Notes under the pieces: model-generated
The model's database searches: none
Told to the model about the DNA's origin: nothing
Seen by the model: only the letters and a program-made list of their open reading frames with translations
Origin: Actinomycetota bacterium
GTDB taxonomy: Bacteria; Actinomycetota; UBA4738; HRBIN12
Assembly (NCBI GenBank): GCA_035697485.1
Contig: DASSCU010000017.1
Span: 1-64,000, forward strand
Length of the DNA: 64,000 nt
Reading direction: 5' to 3'
Translations under genes and position numbers: made by a program
Part shown: piece by piece, positions 16,547 to 25,472 of the stretch
Layout of the letters: each line of letters opens with the position of its first letter
Numbering within the stretch: position 1 is the stretch's first letter

Positions 16547-17515
16547 CTACATCCCTACCCAGAGCGCGGCGGCTGCCGGCACGGCGTCGGTCGTCGACTG
16601 GTCGATCGTCCCCAGCACGAGGCCGATGGCGGTGAGCAGGCCGCACGCAGCGTGCGTGGTCGCCGTACCCGTGAGCACCGGGATCAGGTCGCGCCCCGCC
16701 GCGGATCCGACCACCTCCATCGGACGGATCGCGAGCACCCACGCGATGAGGCCCACGAGCGCCCACTGCGGAAGGCCCGCGCCGTCGAGAGCGATCCCGA
16801 CGATCACCCCGAGGGCGATCGTCGCGAAGGCCGCAACTACGGTCGCCCGATACAGTCGTCTCGTCGCCGGATCGCCGATACGGACGGCGAGCGTACGCTT
16901 GCCGCTCGCCTCGTCGGTGGGGATGTCGCGCAGGTTGTTCGCGACGAGGATCGCGACCGCGAGGAACCCGAGGGCCGCTCCGCCCCACCACGCCTCGGAC
17001 GGCACAGTCTCGACCATCACGAACGCGCTCCCGCACGTGGCCATCAGCCCGAAGAACAGGAAGACCATCAGCTCGCCGAGGCCCAGCCCAGCGTAGGGCC
17101 GAGGACCGCCGCTGTAGAGCACGGCCGCGATCAGCGCGAGCGCGCCCACGAAGAGGATCAGCAGAGGCTCGGTCGCGAGCGCGAGCGCCAAGCCCGCCAC
17201 GGCCGCGACGCCCAGCGCCACGAGCGCGGCGACGAGCACGGCACTCGGCGCTGCGGCGCCGCTCGCGGTGAGCCGCGGTGGGCCGAGCCGCTCGTGCGTG
17301 TCGACGCCGCTCACCCCGTCGAAGTAGTCGTTCGCGTAGTTCACGCCGATCTGCAACCCGGCGCCGACCAGCAGCGCGGCCACGAACCGCCACCAGATCA
17401 GCTCGCCGGCCGCGGCGGTACCGAGCACCACGGGGACGAGGCCGGCGCCCAGCGTGCGGGGGCGGGCGCCGTGCCACCAAACAGCGAGTCCGCCCGGGTG
17501 TTGCGTGGTCGTCAC
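16547..17515 (-). CDS. menA: 1,4-dihydroxy-2-naphthoate polyprenyltransferase
   Basis: The 322-residue UbiA-family membrane prenyltransferase attaches the isoprenoid tail to DHNA. The first Asp-rich motif is [20 protein letters not shown] and the second is [20 protein letters not shown]. Eight or nine hydrophobic segments follow the family layout, and [20 protein letters not shown] is at the N-terminus. GTG 17515 overlaps the menB TGA (GTGA); residues further upstream in the same frame fall inside menB and are excluded. Confidence 0.93.
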   Translation of the reverse strand: MTTTQHPGGLAVWWHGARPRTLGAGLVPVVLGTAAAGELIWWRFVAALLVGAGLQIGVNYANDYFDGVSGVDTHERLGPPRLTASGAAAPSAVLVAALVALGVAAVAGLALALATEPLLILFVGALALIAAVLYSGGPRPYAGLGLGELMVFLFFGLMATCGSAFVMVETVPSEAWWGGAALGFLAVAILVANNLRDIPTDEASGKRTLAVRIGDPATRRLYRATVVAAFATIALGVIVGIALDGAGLPQWALVGLIAWVLAIRPMEVVGSAAGRDLIPVLTGTATTHAACGLLTAIGLVLGTIDQSTTDAVPAAAALWVGM

Positions 17516-18378
17516 GGGCGCTTGGGGAACCGGGAGAAGTCCGGTGCTCGCTTCTGCTGGAACGCATCGCGGCCTTCCTGCGCCTCCTCGCTCATGTAGT
17601 ACAGGAGGGTCGCGTCGCCTGCGAGTTGCTGCACGCCGGCGAGCCCGTCGGTGCCGGCGTTGGAACCCGCCTTCAGCAGGCGCAGGGCGAGCGGCGAGAA
17701 CGCCAGCATCTCCCGGCACCACTCGACGGTCGTCCGCTCGAGCTCCTCGACCGGCACGACCTCGTTCACGAGCCCCCACGCGAGGGCGGTCTCGGCGTCG
17801 TACTGGCGGCAGAGGAACCAGACCTCCTTCGCGCGCTTCTCGCCGATCTGACGCGCGAGCAAGTTGATGCCGTAGCCACCGTCGAACGAGCCGACCTTCG
17901 GGCCGGTCTGGCCGAACCGCGCGTTATCGCCGGCGATCGTGAGGTCGCAGCAGAGGTGCAGCACGTGACCGCCGCCGATCGCGTAGCCCGCCACCATCGC
18001 GACCACGGGCTTGGGCAGCCGCCGGATCTGGATCTGCAGGTCGAGCACGTTGAGCCTGCCGATGCCTTGCTCGTCGATGTAGCCGTCGTCTCCCCGGATC
18101 TTCTGGTCGCCTCCGGCACAGAAGGCCGCCGATCCCTGGCCCGTGAGGATCACGGCCCCGATCGAGGGGTCGTCCCGAGCGAGGTCGAACGCGCGGATCA
18201 GCTCGGCGGTGGTCTTCGGGCGGAAGGCATTGCGCATCTCGGGACGGTCGATCGTGATCTTCGCGATGCCTTCGGCGCTGTCGTAGCGGATATCGCTCCA
18301 CTCGCCCGACGGTGACCAGTCGGCGGCGGGCCCGATCGTCCGCTCACGGCCGGAGGGCCGGGAGGCGTTGTCGTCCAT
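17512..18378 (-). CDS. menB: 1,4-dihydroxy-2-naphthoyl-CoA synthase
   Basis: The 288-residue crotonase-fold enzyme closes the second ring of the naphthoquinone. Motifs: [62 protein letters not shown] and [20 protein letters not shown]. The C-terminal ending is typical of MenB, distinguishing it from enoyl-CoA hydratases. ATG 18378 is chosen, with GGAG 11 nt upstream; a GTG at 18390 is in frame but its GGA abuts the codon. First gene of the leftward menB-menA-menD group. Confidence 0.93.
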   Translation of the reverse strand: MDDNASRPSGRERTIGPAADWSPSGEWSDIRYDSAEGIAKITIDRPEMRNAFRPKTTAELIRAFDLARDDPSIGAVILTGQGSAAFCAGGDQKIRGDDGYIDEQGIGRLNVLDLQIQIRRLPKPVVAMVAGYAIGGGHVLHLCCDLTIAGDNARFGQTGPKVGSFDGGYGINLLARQIGEKRAKEVWFLCRQYDAETALAWGLVNEVVPVEELERTTVEWCREMLAFSPLALRLLKAGSNAGTDGLAGVQQLAGDATLLYYMSEEAQEGRDAFQQKRAPDFSRFPKRP

Positions 18379-18465
18379 ATGACCGTTCACTCCGAGAGTC
18401 GTGGCTCGTATCGTTGAGCAAGGCTAGCCCAACCGCGAGGCTATCCGACGAACCGGCGCCGATGC

Positions 18466-18478
18466 TACGTTGCGCCCC
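18466..18478 (+). promoter_or_regulatory. -10 element for the secreted phosphodiesterase gene
   Basis: TACGTT at 18466-18471 lies 7 nt before GTG 18479, another probable leaderless start. This spacing is why GTG 18479 is preferred over a TTG at 18470 or a GTG at 18491. Confidence 0.45.
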
Positions 18479-19990
18479 GTGATCGGACGTGGAGTGAGGC
18501 TCAGCTCGATCTGCGTCGCGCTCGTCGCGATCGCGATCGCGTCCGTGCCCGCTGTCGGTCATGGTGGCGACGAACCGGCGGGGGTCGTCGCGCCCACCTC
18601 GCTCAGGATCCTGACCTTCAACATCGAGTACGGCGGCACCGTGGTCTCCCTCGAGTCGATCCTTACCGCCGTGAGACGCGCCGATGCGGACGTGGTGGCC
18701 TTCAACGAGGTCTACGGCAAGACCGCGCGGTTGGGGCGTCTCACCGGCTATGACTTCGTGAGCCGCCGTCTCGACCTTGTGTCGCGGTACCCGATCGTCG
18801 ATGCGCCGGGCTCGGATGGCCGCTACGCGTTCGTGCAACTCGCACCAGGCCACGTCGTGGCCGTCGCCAACGTGCACCTGCCCTCGAGCGACTACGGGCC
18901 CCGCCGCTTGTTGGACGGATGGAGCCGCATCGCGGTCCTGCGTGAGGAGCGCAGCGGTCGTCTTCCCGCGGTGCGGCCGTTCGTGAACGCCATGGATGGG
19001 CTGCCCGAGGCAGGCATCCCGACGTTCGTCGTCGGCGACCTGAACTCGCCATCGCACGAGGACTGGATCGAGGCGACCGTCGACCTCCGGCCGCAGATCC
19101 GCTTCCCGGTGGCATGGCCGGTCACGCGGTTCCTCGCGAGGAATGGCTTCGTCGACGCGTGGAGGGTGGTGCACCCGGATCCCGCCACGGACCAGGGCCT
19201 CACCTGGCCCGCCGGGCGTCCTCGGTCGGACTCGAGCTGGAACCCCCGTCGCGACGCCCCGCACGACCGCATCGACCAGATCTGGTCTGCCGGCCCGGCC
19301 ACCGCGGTCAGGAGCGACCTCGTGGGTGAACGCCATGGCCCGGGCGTGGGCATCTCCGTGCGCCCGTGGGGGTCGGATCATCGCGCGGTGGTCTCGACGT
19401 TCGACGTCACGCCGGGGACGCCGCCGGTGATGGTGTCGCCGGCTCCGCAGCTGGTCGAGGTCGGTGAGGCGGTCGACGTGACCTACCACGCGCCTGGCGG
19501 CGACGGCGAGCGCATCCGCATCGTGCCGCGCGCCGGCGATCCGATCGTCGATGTGATCGACTCGCAAGGCACTCCACCCGGCGCGGCCAACGACGGCACG
19601 TCGACCTTCGCCACCGGCACGCTCGCCGCCGGCCCCTACGACGTGGTGCTGATCGACGGCGCCGGCGTGGAACTCGCACGTGCGCCGTTCTGGGTCCGCG
19701 AACCAGACGCACCTCCGATCCTCGACACGCGATGGCGCCACGGGATCGGCGAGCCGATCGAGATCGGGTTCACACAGGCGCCGGGGAACCGGTTCGATTG
19801 GATCGGTCTCTACGCTCGGGGCGGCGATCCTCTCGTCGACTACTACCTCGAGTATCGCTATACGGGAGCGGCGGTGGAGGGCTCGGTGACGTTCGATGTG
19901 CTCTTGCCCCCGGGGCGTTACACCGCCTACTACCTACTCACCGACGTGTACCGACAGGTCGCCGGGGTCGACTTCGTCATCAAGCACTGA
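18479..19990 (+). CDS. Secreted endonuclease/exonuclease/phosphatase-family protein with C-terminal beta domains
   Basis: The 503-residue protein has a Sec signal peptide (ICVALVAIAIASVPAVGHG). An EEP-fold domain at about residues 38-315 follows: LRILTFNIEYGG (metal Asn), VVAFNEVYG (metal Glu), VANVHLPSSD, FVVGDLNSPSHEDW (catalytic Asp/Asn) and WGSDHRAVVSTFDV (catalytic Asp-His). This fold hydrolyses phosphodiesters of nucleic acids or lipids; the substrate is unknown. Residues about 320-500 hold two beta-sandwich repeats. The second has FDWIGLYARGGDPLVDYYLE, like the 'DWIGLY' Ig/SKICH-like modules attached to some bacterial phosphatases. The gene stands between menB and menE but has no evident role in that pathway. 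Confidence 0.8.
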   Translation: MIGRGVRLSSICVALVAIAIASVPAVGHGGDEPAGVVAPTSLRILTFNIEYGGTVVSLESILTAVRRADADVVAFNEVYGKTARLGRLTGYDFVSRRLDLVSRYPIVDAPGSDGRYAFVQLAPGHVVAVANVHLPSSDYGPRRLLDGWSRIAVLREERSGRLPAVRPFVNAMDGLPEAGIPTFVVGDLNSPSHEDWIEATVDLRPQIRFPVAWPVTRFLARNGFVDAWRVVHPDPATDQGLTWPAGRPRSDSSWNPRRDAPHDRIDQIWSAGPATAVRSDLVGERHGPGVGISVRPWGSDHRAVVSTFDVTPGTPPVMVSPAPQLVEVGEAVDVTYHAPGGDGERIRIVPRAGDPIVDVIDSQGTPPGAANDGTSTFATGTLAAGPYDVVLIDGAGVELARAPFWVREPDAPPILDTRWRHGIGEPIEIGFTQAPGNRFDWIGLYARGGDPLVDYYLEYRYTGAAVEGSVTFDVLLPPGRYTAYYLLTDVYRQVAGVDFVIKH

Positions 19991-19998
19991 CGCACCGG

Positions 19999-20012
19999 TA
20001 GGCTCCGCGAGC
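19999..20012 (+). promoter_or_regulatory. -10 element for menE, probable leaderless start
   Basis: TAGGCT at 19999-20004 lies 8 nt before ATG 20013, with no ribosome-binding site between them. Confidence 0.45.
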
Positions 20013-21209
20013 ATGAGGAGCGAGTTCGGTGTGGCGCCCGGTGAGCTGCTCGCGGTCGACGTACCGGCCGGCCCGGCGTGGGTGCCGCTGCTCCATCGTC
20101 TCTGGTCCGAGCGCGTCTGCTTCCTGCCGCTGGACGAGCGGCTGGCCGAGCCCGAGCGCCGACGGCTGCTCGACCTCGCCCGGCCCGCGGCGGTGATGGG
20201 CAGCGGCGGGAGCCTCACCGTCTTCGCAGGGGCCAGCGCGGTCGACGAAGAGACCGCGTGCGTGATGGCGACCTCGGGCACGGGGGGTGAGCCCCGCCTC
20301 GTCGAGCTCTCACGCGATGCGGTGATCGCGGGGCTCGGTGGCTCCCGCGCTGCGCTCGAGGCGGCCGGGTACGACGTCTCCGGGCCGCTCGTGAGCTGCC
20401 TCACCCCTGCCCACGTCGGCGGACTGCTCGTGCTGTTGCGAAGCGAGGTCGCAGGGGTGCCGGTCACGGTGCACGAGCGGTTCGATGCTGAACGGCTCGC
20501 GGGAGCGGCGCCTCCGGGCGCCTCGGTCTCGCTGGTTCCCGCGATGTTGGCGAGGCTCGTTCGGACCGGCGCAGACCTGGGACGGTTCGGCGCGATCCTG
20601 GTCGGCGGAGGGGGGCTCGACCCCGAACTCCGCGACCGCACCGAGGCGCTCGGCGCGCGCATCGTGGAGACCTACGGGCTCACCGAGACGAGTGGCGGCG
20701 TGGTTTACGACGGTGTGCCGTTCGCAGGCACCGAGGTCCGGATCGGGGACGGCGGGCGGATCGAGGTCCGGGGGCCGACCCTGATGCGGGGCTATCGGCA
20801 CGACGCCGCGGCCACCGGCGCGGCGTTCGACGTGCGAGGGTGGTTGCGGACCGGCGACGCCGGTGCGATCGACGCCGACGGCCGCCTGCACGTCGCGGGC
20901 AGGCTCGACGAAGCGATCCGCACGGGCGCGGAGACGGTCTGGCCGGCCGAGGTCGAACGCGCCCTCGCGAGCCACCCGAAGGTCGCCGAGGTCGGTGTGG
21001 CCGGGCGTCCGCACCCGGAGTGGGGTCAGCAGGTGGTCGCCTTCGTCGTCCCTCGCACGATCGACGACCCTCCGTCGCTGGACGAGCTCCGGGATCACGC
21101 GAGCGAGACGATCGCCCGACACAAGGTCCCGCGAGAACTGGTGCTGATGCACGAGCTGCCGAGGACGACCGGCGGGAAGCTCCGCCGACACGCCTTCCCA
21201 CCGCGCTGA
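20013..21209 (+). CDS. menE: o-Succinylbenzoate-CoA ligase
   Basis: The 398-residue protein is a short member of the acyl-adenylate (ANL) superfamily. It carries the P-loop-like MATSGTGGEPRLVELS, VETYGLTETSGGVVYDG, LRTGDAGAIDADGRLHVAGR, and a C-terminal lid ending LPRTTGGKLRRHAF with the conserved lysine. The small size and the surrounding men genes favour MenE, which activates o-succinylbenzoate for MenB. The N-terminal domain is shorter than in fatty acyl-CoA ligases, as is usual for MenE. Function as a different acid-CoA ligase is not excluded. Confidence 0.82.
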   Translation: MRSEFGVAPGELLAVDVPAGPAWVPLLHRLWSERVCFLPLDERLAEPERRRLLDLARPAAVMGSGGSLTVFAGASAVDEETACVMATSGTGGEPRLVELSRDAVIAGLGGSRAALEAAGYDVSGPLVSCLTPAHVGGLLVLLRSEVAGVPVTVHERFDAERLAGAAPPGASVSLVPAMLARLVRTGADLGRFGAILVGGGGLDPELRDRTEALGARIVETYGLTETSGGVVYDGVPFAGTEVRIGDGGRIEVRGPTLMRGYRHDAAATGAAFDVRGWLRTGDAGAIDADGRLHVAGRLDEAIRTGAETVWPAEVERALASHPKVAEVGVAGRPHPEWGQQVVAFVVPRTIDDPPSLDELRDHASETIARHKVPRELVLMHELPRTTGGKLRRHAFPPR

Positions 21210-21296
21210 GGGGACCGTTCGGACGGTGCCGCGATCAGCGCCGCGTCGTTCCCACTGGGGTGGAGAACGCAGCTACACACTCCCCATCCCATGGAA

Positions 21297-21333
21297 AAGG
21301 GCCCGAGTCCGGGAGGGGTGGACTCGGGCCCTT
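21297..21333. terminator. Bidirectional hairpin terminator between menE and the response regulator
   Basis: A perfect 14-bp stem (21297-21310 with 21320-21333; arm AAGGGCCCGAGTCC) has a 9-nt loop. On the minus strand the 3' arm runs into CCCTTTTCC, giving a short U tract, so it most likely ends the leftward response-regulator transcript. It could also stop rightward menE transcription without a U tract. Confidence 0.75.
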
Positions 21334-21340
21334 CGTCGTT

Positions 21341-21370
21341 GGCGGGCCACCGAGGGGGTGGTGGCTCGCC
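21341..21370. terminator. Second hairpin in the menE/response-regulator gap
   Basis: An 11-bp inverted repeat with one mismatch (GGCGGGCCACC / GGTGGCTCGCC, loop of 8 nt) follows the first hairpin by 7 nt. It may be a backup terminator. The rest of the gap (21210-21487) shows no gene or RNA that I recognise. Confidence 0.45.
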
Positions 21371-21487
21371 CTGTCTGTCCATCTCTTCGGCGTCGATGCC
21401 TGGGGCGCTACATGCTCGTGCCCCGGTAATCCTGGGTACCGAGCTCCGGGTAGGGGCCGCCGCAGGCGCACGTGAAACGCGAGAGCC

Positions 21488-22162
21488 TCAGACGGTGATC
21501 GCGCCGTGCTTCACGGCGAAGGCCACGGCCTCGAGCTTCGAGTGCACGCGCAGCTTCCCGAGGATGTTCCGCACGTGCGTCTGCACGGTCTGGGGGCTGA
21601 TGTAGAGCTTCGCCGCGATGTCGTCGTTGCGCATGCCCTCGGCGAGCAGTTGCAGGATCTCGCGCTCGCGCTCCGTGAGGTCGTCGAGCAGCATCGTGGC
21701 TTCCCGTTGGATCTCGCGCTCGCGTGCGACCTGTGCGAGCAGCCGCGTCAGCGTAGCCGGATCGATCAACACCTCGCCGTCCGCGGCCGCCTTCGCAGCC
21801 GACAGCAACTCCTGCGCGGCCTCGTCCTTGCTGAGGAACCCCGATGCGCCGGCCTCGACCGCCTCCACGAGCAGGCGGTCGTCGTCGTGCGCGGTCATGA
21901 TCACGACCTTGGTGCTCGGCGAGACCTCCTTGATCCTGCGGGTCGCGTCAATGCCGCTCTGCCCGCCGCCCTTGAACACGATGTCCATCAGCACCACGTC
22001 GGGGAGCTGCTCGCTGCAGACCTCGATCGCACGCTCGGCGTCGTGCACCGGATCGGCGACCATCTCGAGGGTGTCGTCGAGTCCGACGACGGTCGCGAGG
22101 GCATCGGTGAGGATCTTGTGGTCGTCGCAGATCAGCAGCGTGACCGTGTCGCCCTCACCCAC
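21488..22162 (-). CDS. NarL/LuxR-family response regulator
   Basis: The 224-residue protein has a receiver (LLICDDHKILTDALATVV, phosphoacceptor Asp in VVLMDIVFKGGGQSG, Lys in FLSKDEA) and a LuxR HTH (LTEREREILQLLAEGMRNDD, TVQTHVRNILGKLRVHSK). GTG 22162 overlaps the upstream histidine kinase gene by 8 nt, with GAAGGA as a likely ribosome-binding site, so the two are translationally coupled partners. The receiver-linker contains an extra helical segment (REREIQREATMLLDD). Targets are unknown. Confidence 0.9.
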   Translation of the reverse strand: MGEGDTVTLLICDDHKILTDALATVVGLDDTLEMVADPVHDAERAIEVCSEQLPDVVLMDIVFKGGGQSGIDATRRIKEVSPSTKVVIMTAHDDDRLLVEAVEAGASGFLSKDEAAQELLSAAKAAADGEVLIDPATLTRLLAQVAREREIQREATMLLDDLTEREREILQLLAEGMRNDDIAAKLYISPQTVQTHVRNILGKLRVHSKLEAVAFAVKHGAITV

Positions 22163-22865
22163 GTTCGGTTCCTTCCCGCGGCAGCCGGATGCGGAGCATC
22201 GTACCGCCGCCCGGCCCGTCCTCGATGGATATCTCCCCCCCGTGTTCGGCCACGAGGCCCTTGGAGATGAACAGCCCCAGGCCGGTTCCCTGCACCTCCT
22301 CGTAGCCGGCTGGGCGCCAGTGCGGGAACGTCGTGAACACGTGCTCGCGCCTGTCCTCGGGGATGCCGGGGCCACGATCAGCCACCGTGAGGACGGCATC
22401 GTCGCCCTCGGGCTCGAGCGTGATGGTGATCGGTTCGTCTGACGGCGAGTACTCGCCGGCGTTCTGTACCACCTGGCGAACGACCTCGACGAGCTGGGTA
22501 CGGTCGCCTTCCGTCGTAACGTCGTCGAGGGCGAGGTCCACCCGCCGGTCGTCGCCGAGCCCCGCGGCACCCACGCCCTCCCGCACGATCGCCGCGAGGT
22601 CGGCCGGGCCCGTCTGGAGCTGCAGCACGCCCGCTGAGAGCTTCATCGCGAGCGATGCCTGCTTCACGATCTCGAGCATGCGATCGGATTCCTGCTCGAT
22701 CAGCTCCAGGAACTCCCGTTTCTCCTCGTCGGGAAGCTGGTCGTAGTAGGTGCGCGTCGTGACGGCGAGTCCTTTGATCGTGGAGATCGGTCCCCGCAGC
22801 TCGTGCGAGACCATCGAAACCAGCTCGGCCCGCTTCCGCGCGTCGTCGCCCTGCTCAGCGCTCAC
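22155..22865 (-). CDS. Soluble minimal histidine kinase (HisKA/HATPase only)
   Basis: The 236-residue kinase has no sensor or membrane segment. A HisKA dimerisation helix (ELVSMVSHELRGPISTIKGL, His21) starts almost at the N-terminus, followed by HATPase motifs VVQNAGEYSP, VADRGPGIPED, HVFTTFPHW and GTGLGLFISKGLVAEHGG. It belongs to the classic EnvZ/PhoR catalytic class, whereas its coupled partner is a NarL-type regulator, which is usually served by HisKA_3 kinases. Input must come through a partner protein or a soluble signal. Starts at GTG 22865. Confidence 0.87.
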   Translation of the reverse strand: MSAEQGDDARKRAELVSMVSHELRGPISTIKGLAVTTRTYYDQLPDEEKREFLELIEQESDRMLEIVKQASLAMKLSAGVLQLQTGPADLAAIVREGVGAAGLGDDRRVDLALDDVTTEGDRTQLVEVVRQVVQNAGEYSPSDEPITITLEPEGDDAVLTVADRGPGIPEDRREHVFTTFPHWRPAGYEEVQGTGLGLFISKGLVAEHGGEISIEDGPGGGTMLRIRLPREGTERG

Positions 22866-22877
22866 GGGGGGAGTGTA
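22866..22877 (-). promoter_or_regulatory. -10 element for the soluble kinase/regulator operon
   Basis: On the minus strand TACACT (22877-22872) lies 6 nt before GTG 22865, consistent with a leaderless transcript. The remaining gap up to panB at 23102 shows no gene. Confidence 0.4.
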
Positions 22878-23101
22878 GGTGGGACATAAGGCCCGCGCCG
22901 TCGGCCGTCCTTCCAGCGCCCGATGGGCCGACAGCGCGGAGGGGCGAGCTCCAGAGCACCGAGGACGACGACGGATCGGCGCTCAGCATCCGCCTGCGCG
23001 CATCATCGTGGGCTCGGAGCGTGAGCATCGGTGGATCAGGCCGGTGGATACGTCGGCGGCGGGGCGGCGGTGACCGCCGAACCCAGGTCCGACGGAGCCC
23101 C

Positions 23102-23896
23102 CTACGAGTACGAGTGGTCCTCGTCGGGGAACGTGCCGGCTTCAACGTCGGAGACGAAGTTCGTCACAGCGTCGGTGATCGCACCTCGGAGGTCGGCGTA
23201 GGCCTTCGCGAGCTTCGGCGGGTGCTCCGTCAGCCCGAGCAGATCGTTGATCACGAGCACCTGGGCGTCGGTGCCGCTGCCCGCGCCGATGCCGATCGTC
23301 GGGATCTGCAGCGCATGGGTGATCTCGGCGCCGAGCTCGGCGGGCATCGCTTCCAGCACGATCGCGAACGCCCCGGCCTTCTCGAGCTGCACTGCCTGTT
23401 CCAGCACCTTCTGGGCGGCTTCGCCTCGCCCCTGCACCTTGTAGCCGCCGAGGCCGTGCACCGCTTGGGGCGTGAGGCCGATGTGGGCCATCGCCGGGAT
23501 GCCGATCTCGGTGAGCCGGTGCACGAGGTCGAGGTTCGGCCCCTCGAGCTTCACCGCGGTGGCGCCGCCTTCCTTGATCAGACGCCCCGCGTTGCGCACG
23601 CCTTCCTCGATCGAGGCCTGGTAGCTCATGAACGGAAGGTCACCGACGACCATCGCGCGCTGGGCGCCACGCGAGACGGCCATCACGTGGTGGAGCATGT
23701 CCTCCATCGTGACCGGGAGCTCGTTGGCGTACCCGAGGACGTTGCGGCCGAGGGAGTCGCCCACCAGCAACGCGGGAACTCCGGCCCGGTCGAGGATCTG
23801 GGCGGTGGGGAAGTCGTACGCGGTGAGCATCACCCAGCGTCGCTGCTCACCCTTCCACGCCCTGAGGTCGTGGGTCGACACGGTTCGATCGGGCAT
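23102..23896 (-). CDS. panB: 3-methyl-2-oxobutanoate hydroxymethyltransferase
   Basis: The 264-residue TIM-barrel enzyme makes ketopantoate for pantothenate and CoA synthesis. Motifs: VMLTAYDFPTAQILDRAGVP, LLVGDSLGRNVLGY, VVGDLPFMSYQ, GATAVKLEG, AHIGLTPQAVHGLGGYKVQG, IVLEAMP and IGIGAGSGTDAQVLVINDLL. ATG 23896 has GGAGG 8 nt upstream; a GTG eight codons earlier is less likely. It is not clustered with panC or panD here. Confidence 0.94.
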   Translation of the reverse strand: MPDRTVSTHDLRAWKGEQRRWVMLTAYDFPTAQILDRAGVPALLVGDSLGRNVLGYANELPVTMEDMLHHVMAVSRGAQRAMVVGDLPFMSYQASIEEGVRNAGRLIKEGGATAVKLEGPNLDLVHRLTEIGIPAMAHIGLTPQAVHGLGGYKVQGRGEAAQKVLEQAVQLEKAGAFAIVLEAMPAELGAEITHALQIPTIGIGAGSGTDAQVLVINDLLGLTEHPPKLAKAYADLRGAITDAVTNFVSDVEAGTFPDEDHSYS

Positions 23897-23977
23897 CGCT
23901 CGCGCCTCCTTCAAGTGCACGGCAGTCGTTGCAGTCTAACGGTGGTTCGAGCTCGGAGCTTCCCGGCCCCGTGTCGT

Positions 23978-24855
23978 TCAAGCGACCGCAGGAGCGACCG
24001 CCGGGTCCGACAGGCCCGGCCCTGACACGATGATCCGCATCGTGCTGAGTGGGGTGTCGAGCTCCGCGGTATTGATCGAGGTGGTCGACTCGGTCCGGCG
24101 AAGGAATGCGAACCACGGCAGCGAAGCGCTCGAGGGCATCTGGTCGAGCTCGTCGCGCTCGAGGATCGGGCTGAGCGACCCATCGGCCAGGGCGACCGTT
24201 CGGAGGTCGAGGTCGCCGTTCGTCTCGACGTGCTCGTGCAGGATCACGGCGGTCGATCCGTCGAGATCGACCCAGGCCGGCGAGCGGTCCCTTCCCTTGC
24301 CCTCGGTCAGCCGACGTTCGCCGCGGCCGCCCGACGCCATGACCCGGATCGACGGGCGTTCGCCTCGGCTGCTCATGAACGCGATCTTGGACGGCCCCCA
24401 CGCGGGCTCGACGTCGGCGGCTGGGGAGTTCGTGAGTCGACGAACGTTCGATCCGTCGACGTCGGCCGTCCAGATGTCGGTGTTCCCCTTCGCTCGGCGG
24501 ACGAAGGCGATCGAGGAGCCGTCGGGCGACCAGGTCGGGTCCGAAGCCCGGTTCAGCTGGGCGAGCCGCCTGTCGTGTCGACGATCCAGATCTGGGGACC
24601 GGTCGACGTCTTCCGCGTGAAAGCGAGGCGCCCGGAGCCCGGTTCCCAGGCAGGATCGGTATCCTTCGACGGGCCCGAGGTGATCTGCACGTCGTCGCCC
24701 CCCGTGGGGGGCACGGTCCAGAGGTCGCCGTCGCGGACGTAGGCGATCCGCGCCTCCGGGGTGGTACCGCTGGGCGGGGCGGCGGAGCCGCCGGGAGCGA
24801 GCGCGAGCATCCCGGCAGCGACCGCCAGCGCCACGATCGAGCGGGAACGTCGCAT
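23978..24855 (-). pseudogene. Secreted TolB/PD40-type beta-propeller protein, one frameshift
   Basis: The first part starts at ATG 24855 with a signal peptide (SIVALAVAAGMLALAPGGSA) and PD40 blades (IAYVRDGDLWTVPPTGGDDV, PQIWIVDTTGGSP), then stops. The second part continues in another frame with ASDPTWSPDGSSIAFVRRAK, DIWTADVDGSNVRRLTNSPA and further blades, ending at 23978. One missing C in a CCC run near 24560 would give GGSPQLNRASDPTWSPDG and restore a single protein of about 290 residues. WD40-like beta-propellers of this kind bind proteins or sugars in the envelope; no role is evident here. An assembly indel is as likely as a genuine mutation. Confidence 0.7.
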
Positions 24856-24930
24856 GCAGGAGGTTTCGGCAGCGCGTTGCGCGGGCCTGAGCCGTGTCGG
24901 ACCCCGGTGCTAGCGTTCGGGCCGTTCTCG

Positions 24931-25006
24931 TACACTGCTGGGCGACCCTCAAGTCCCTACTGCTCCCTCTCGTGAGGGGGCCGTCCAGACCAGAGGAGGT
25001 GACTGG
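24931..25006 (+). promoter_or_regulatory. Promoter and leader of the rpsF operon
   Basis: TACACT at 24931-24936 is a good -10 box, giving a leader of about 65 nt. The leader contains a small hairpin (CCCTC-TCGT-GAGGG) followed by GGCCGTCC, and ends with the very strong ribosome-binding site AGAGGAGGTGA (24992 onward) before TTG 25007. Ribosomal S6:S18 autoregulatory leaders carry a hairpin with an exposed CCG; this could be one, but I cannot confirm the structure. Confidence 0.45.
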
Positions 25007-25426
25007 TTGAGGGAATACGAAGTCATGCTCATCCTGCCCGCCGAGGCCGACGAGAAGGTCGTCTCGACGGCGACCGACCGAATCGCCAAGGTGATCTCCA
25101 TCAACGGTGGTGAGGTCGGCAACATCGATCGCTGGGGCCGCCGCAGATTCGCGTTCGAGATCGACCATCAGAACGAGGGCTACTACGTGGTGGCTAACTT
25201 CACGGCCGATCCGGCTGCGCAGCCCGAGCTCGACAGGGTGTTGAACCTGGCCGACGAGGTCATCCGTCACAAGGTGATCGCGCTGCCGGCCAAGGGACGA
25301 CACGCCAAGCGCGCCGAGGCGCGCGGCGAGCAGCCGCGATCGACCTCGAGCGAAGCGGCCTCACCGGCCCCCGCGACCGAGGCATCCGACGATCCAGAAT
25401 CCGAAGCTTCCCCCGCCCCCGCGTGA
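25007..25426 (+). CDS. rpsF: 30S ribosomal protein S6
   Basis: The 139-residue protein has the S6 core (EYEVMLILPAEADEKVV, GEVGNIDRWGRRRFAFEIDH, EGYYVVANFTADP, IRHKVIALP). The last 40 residues form a low-complexity tail rich in Ser, Pro, Glu and Ala, longer than in most S6 proteins. The TTG start is supported by the near-perfect ribosome-binding site. First gene of rpsF-ssb-rpsR-rplI. Confidence 0.95.
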   Translation: MREYEVMLILPAEADEKVVSTATDRIAKVISINGGEVGNIDRWGRRRFAFEIDHQNEGYYVVANFTADPAAQPELDRVLNLADEVIRHKVIALPAKGRHAKRAEARGEQPRSTSSEAASPAPATEASDDPESEASPAPA

Positions 25427-25472
25427 GCCATACGCGCGACGGGTGCAGACACCGAAGAGGTGGTGACGTGAC

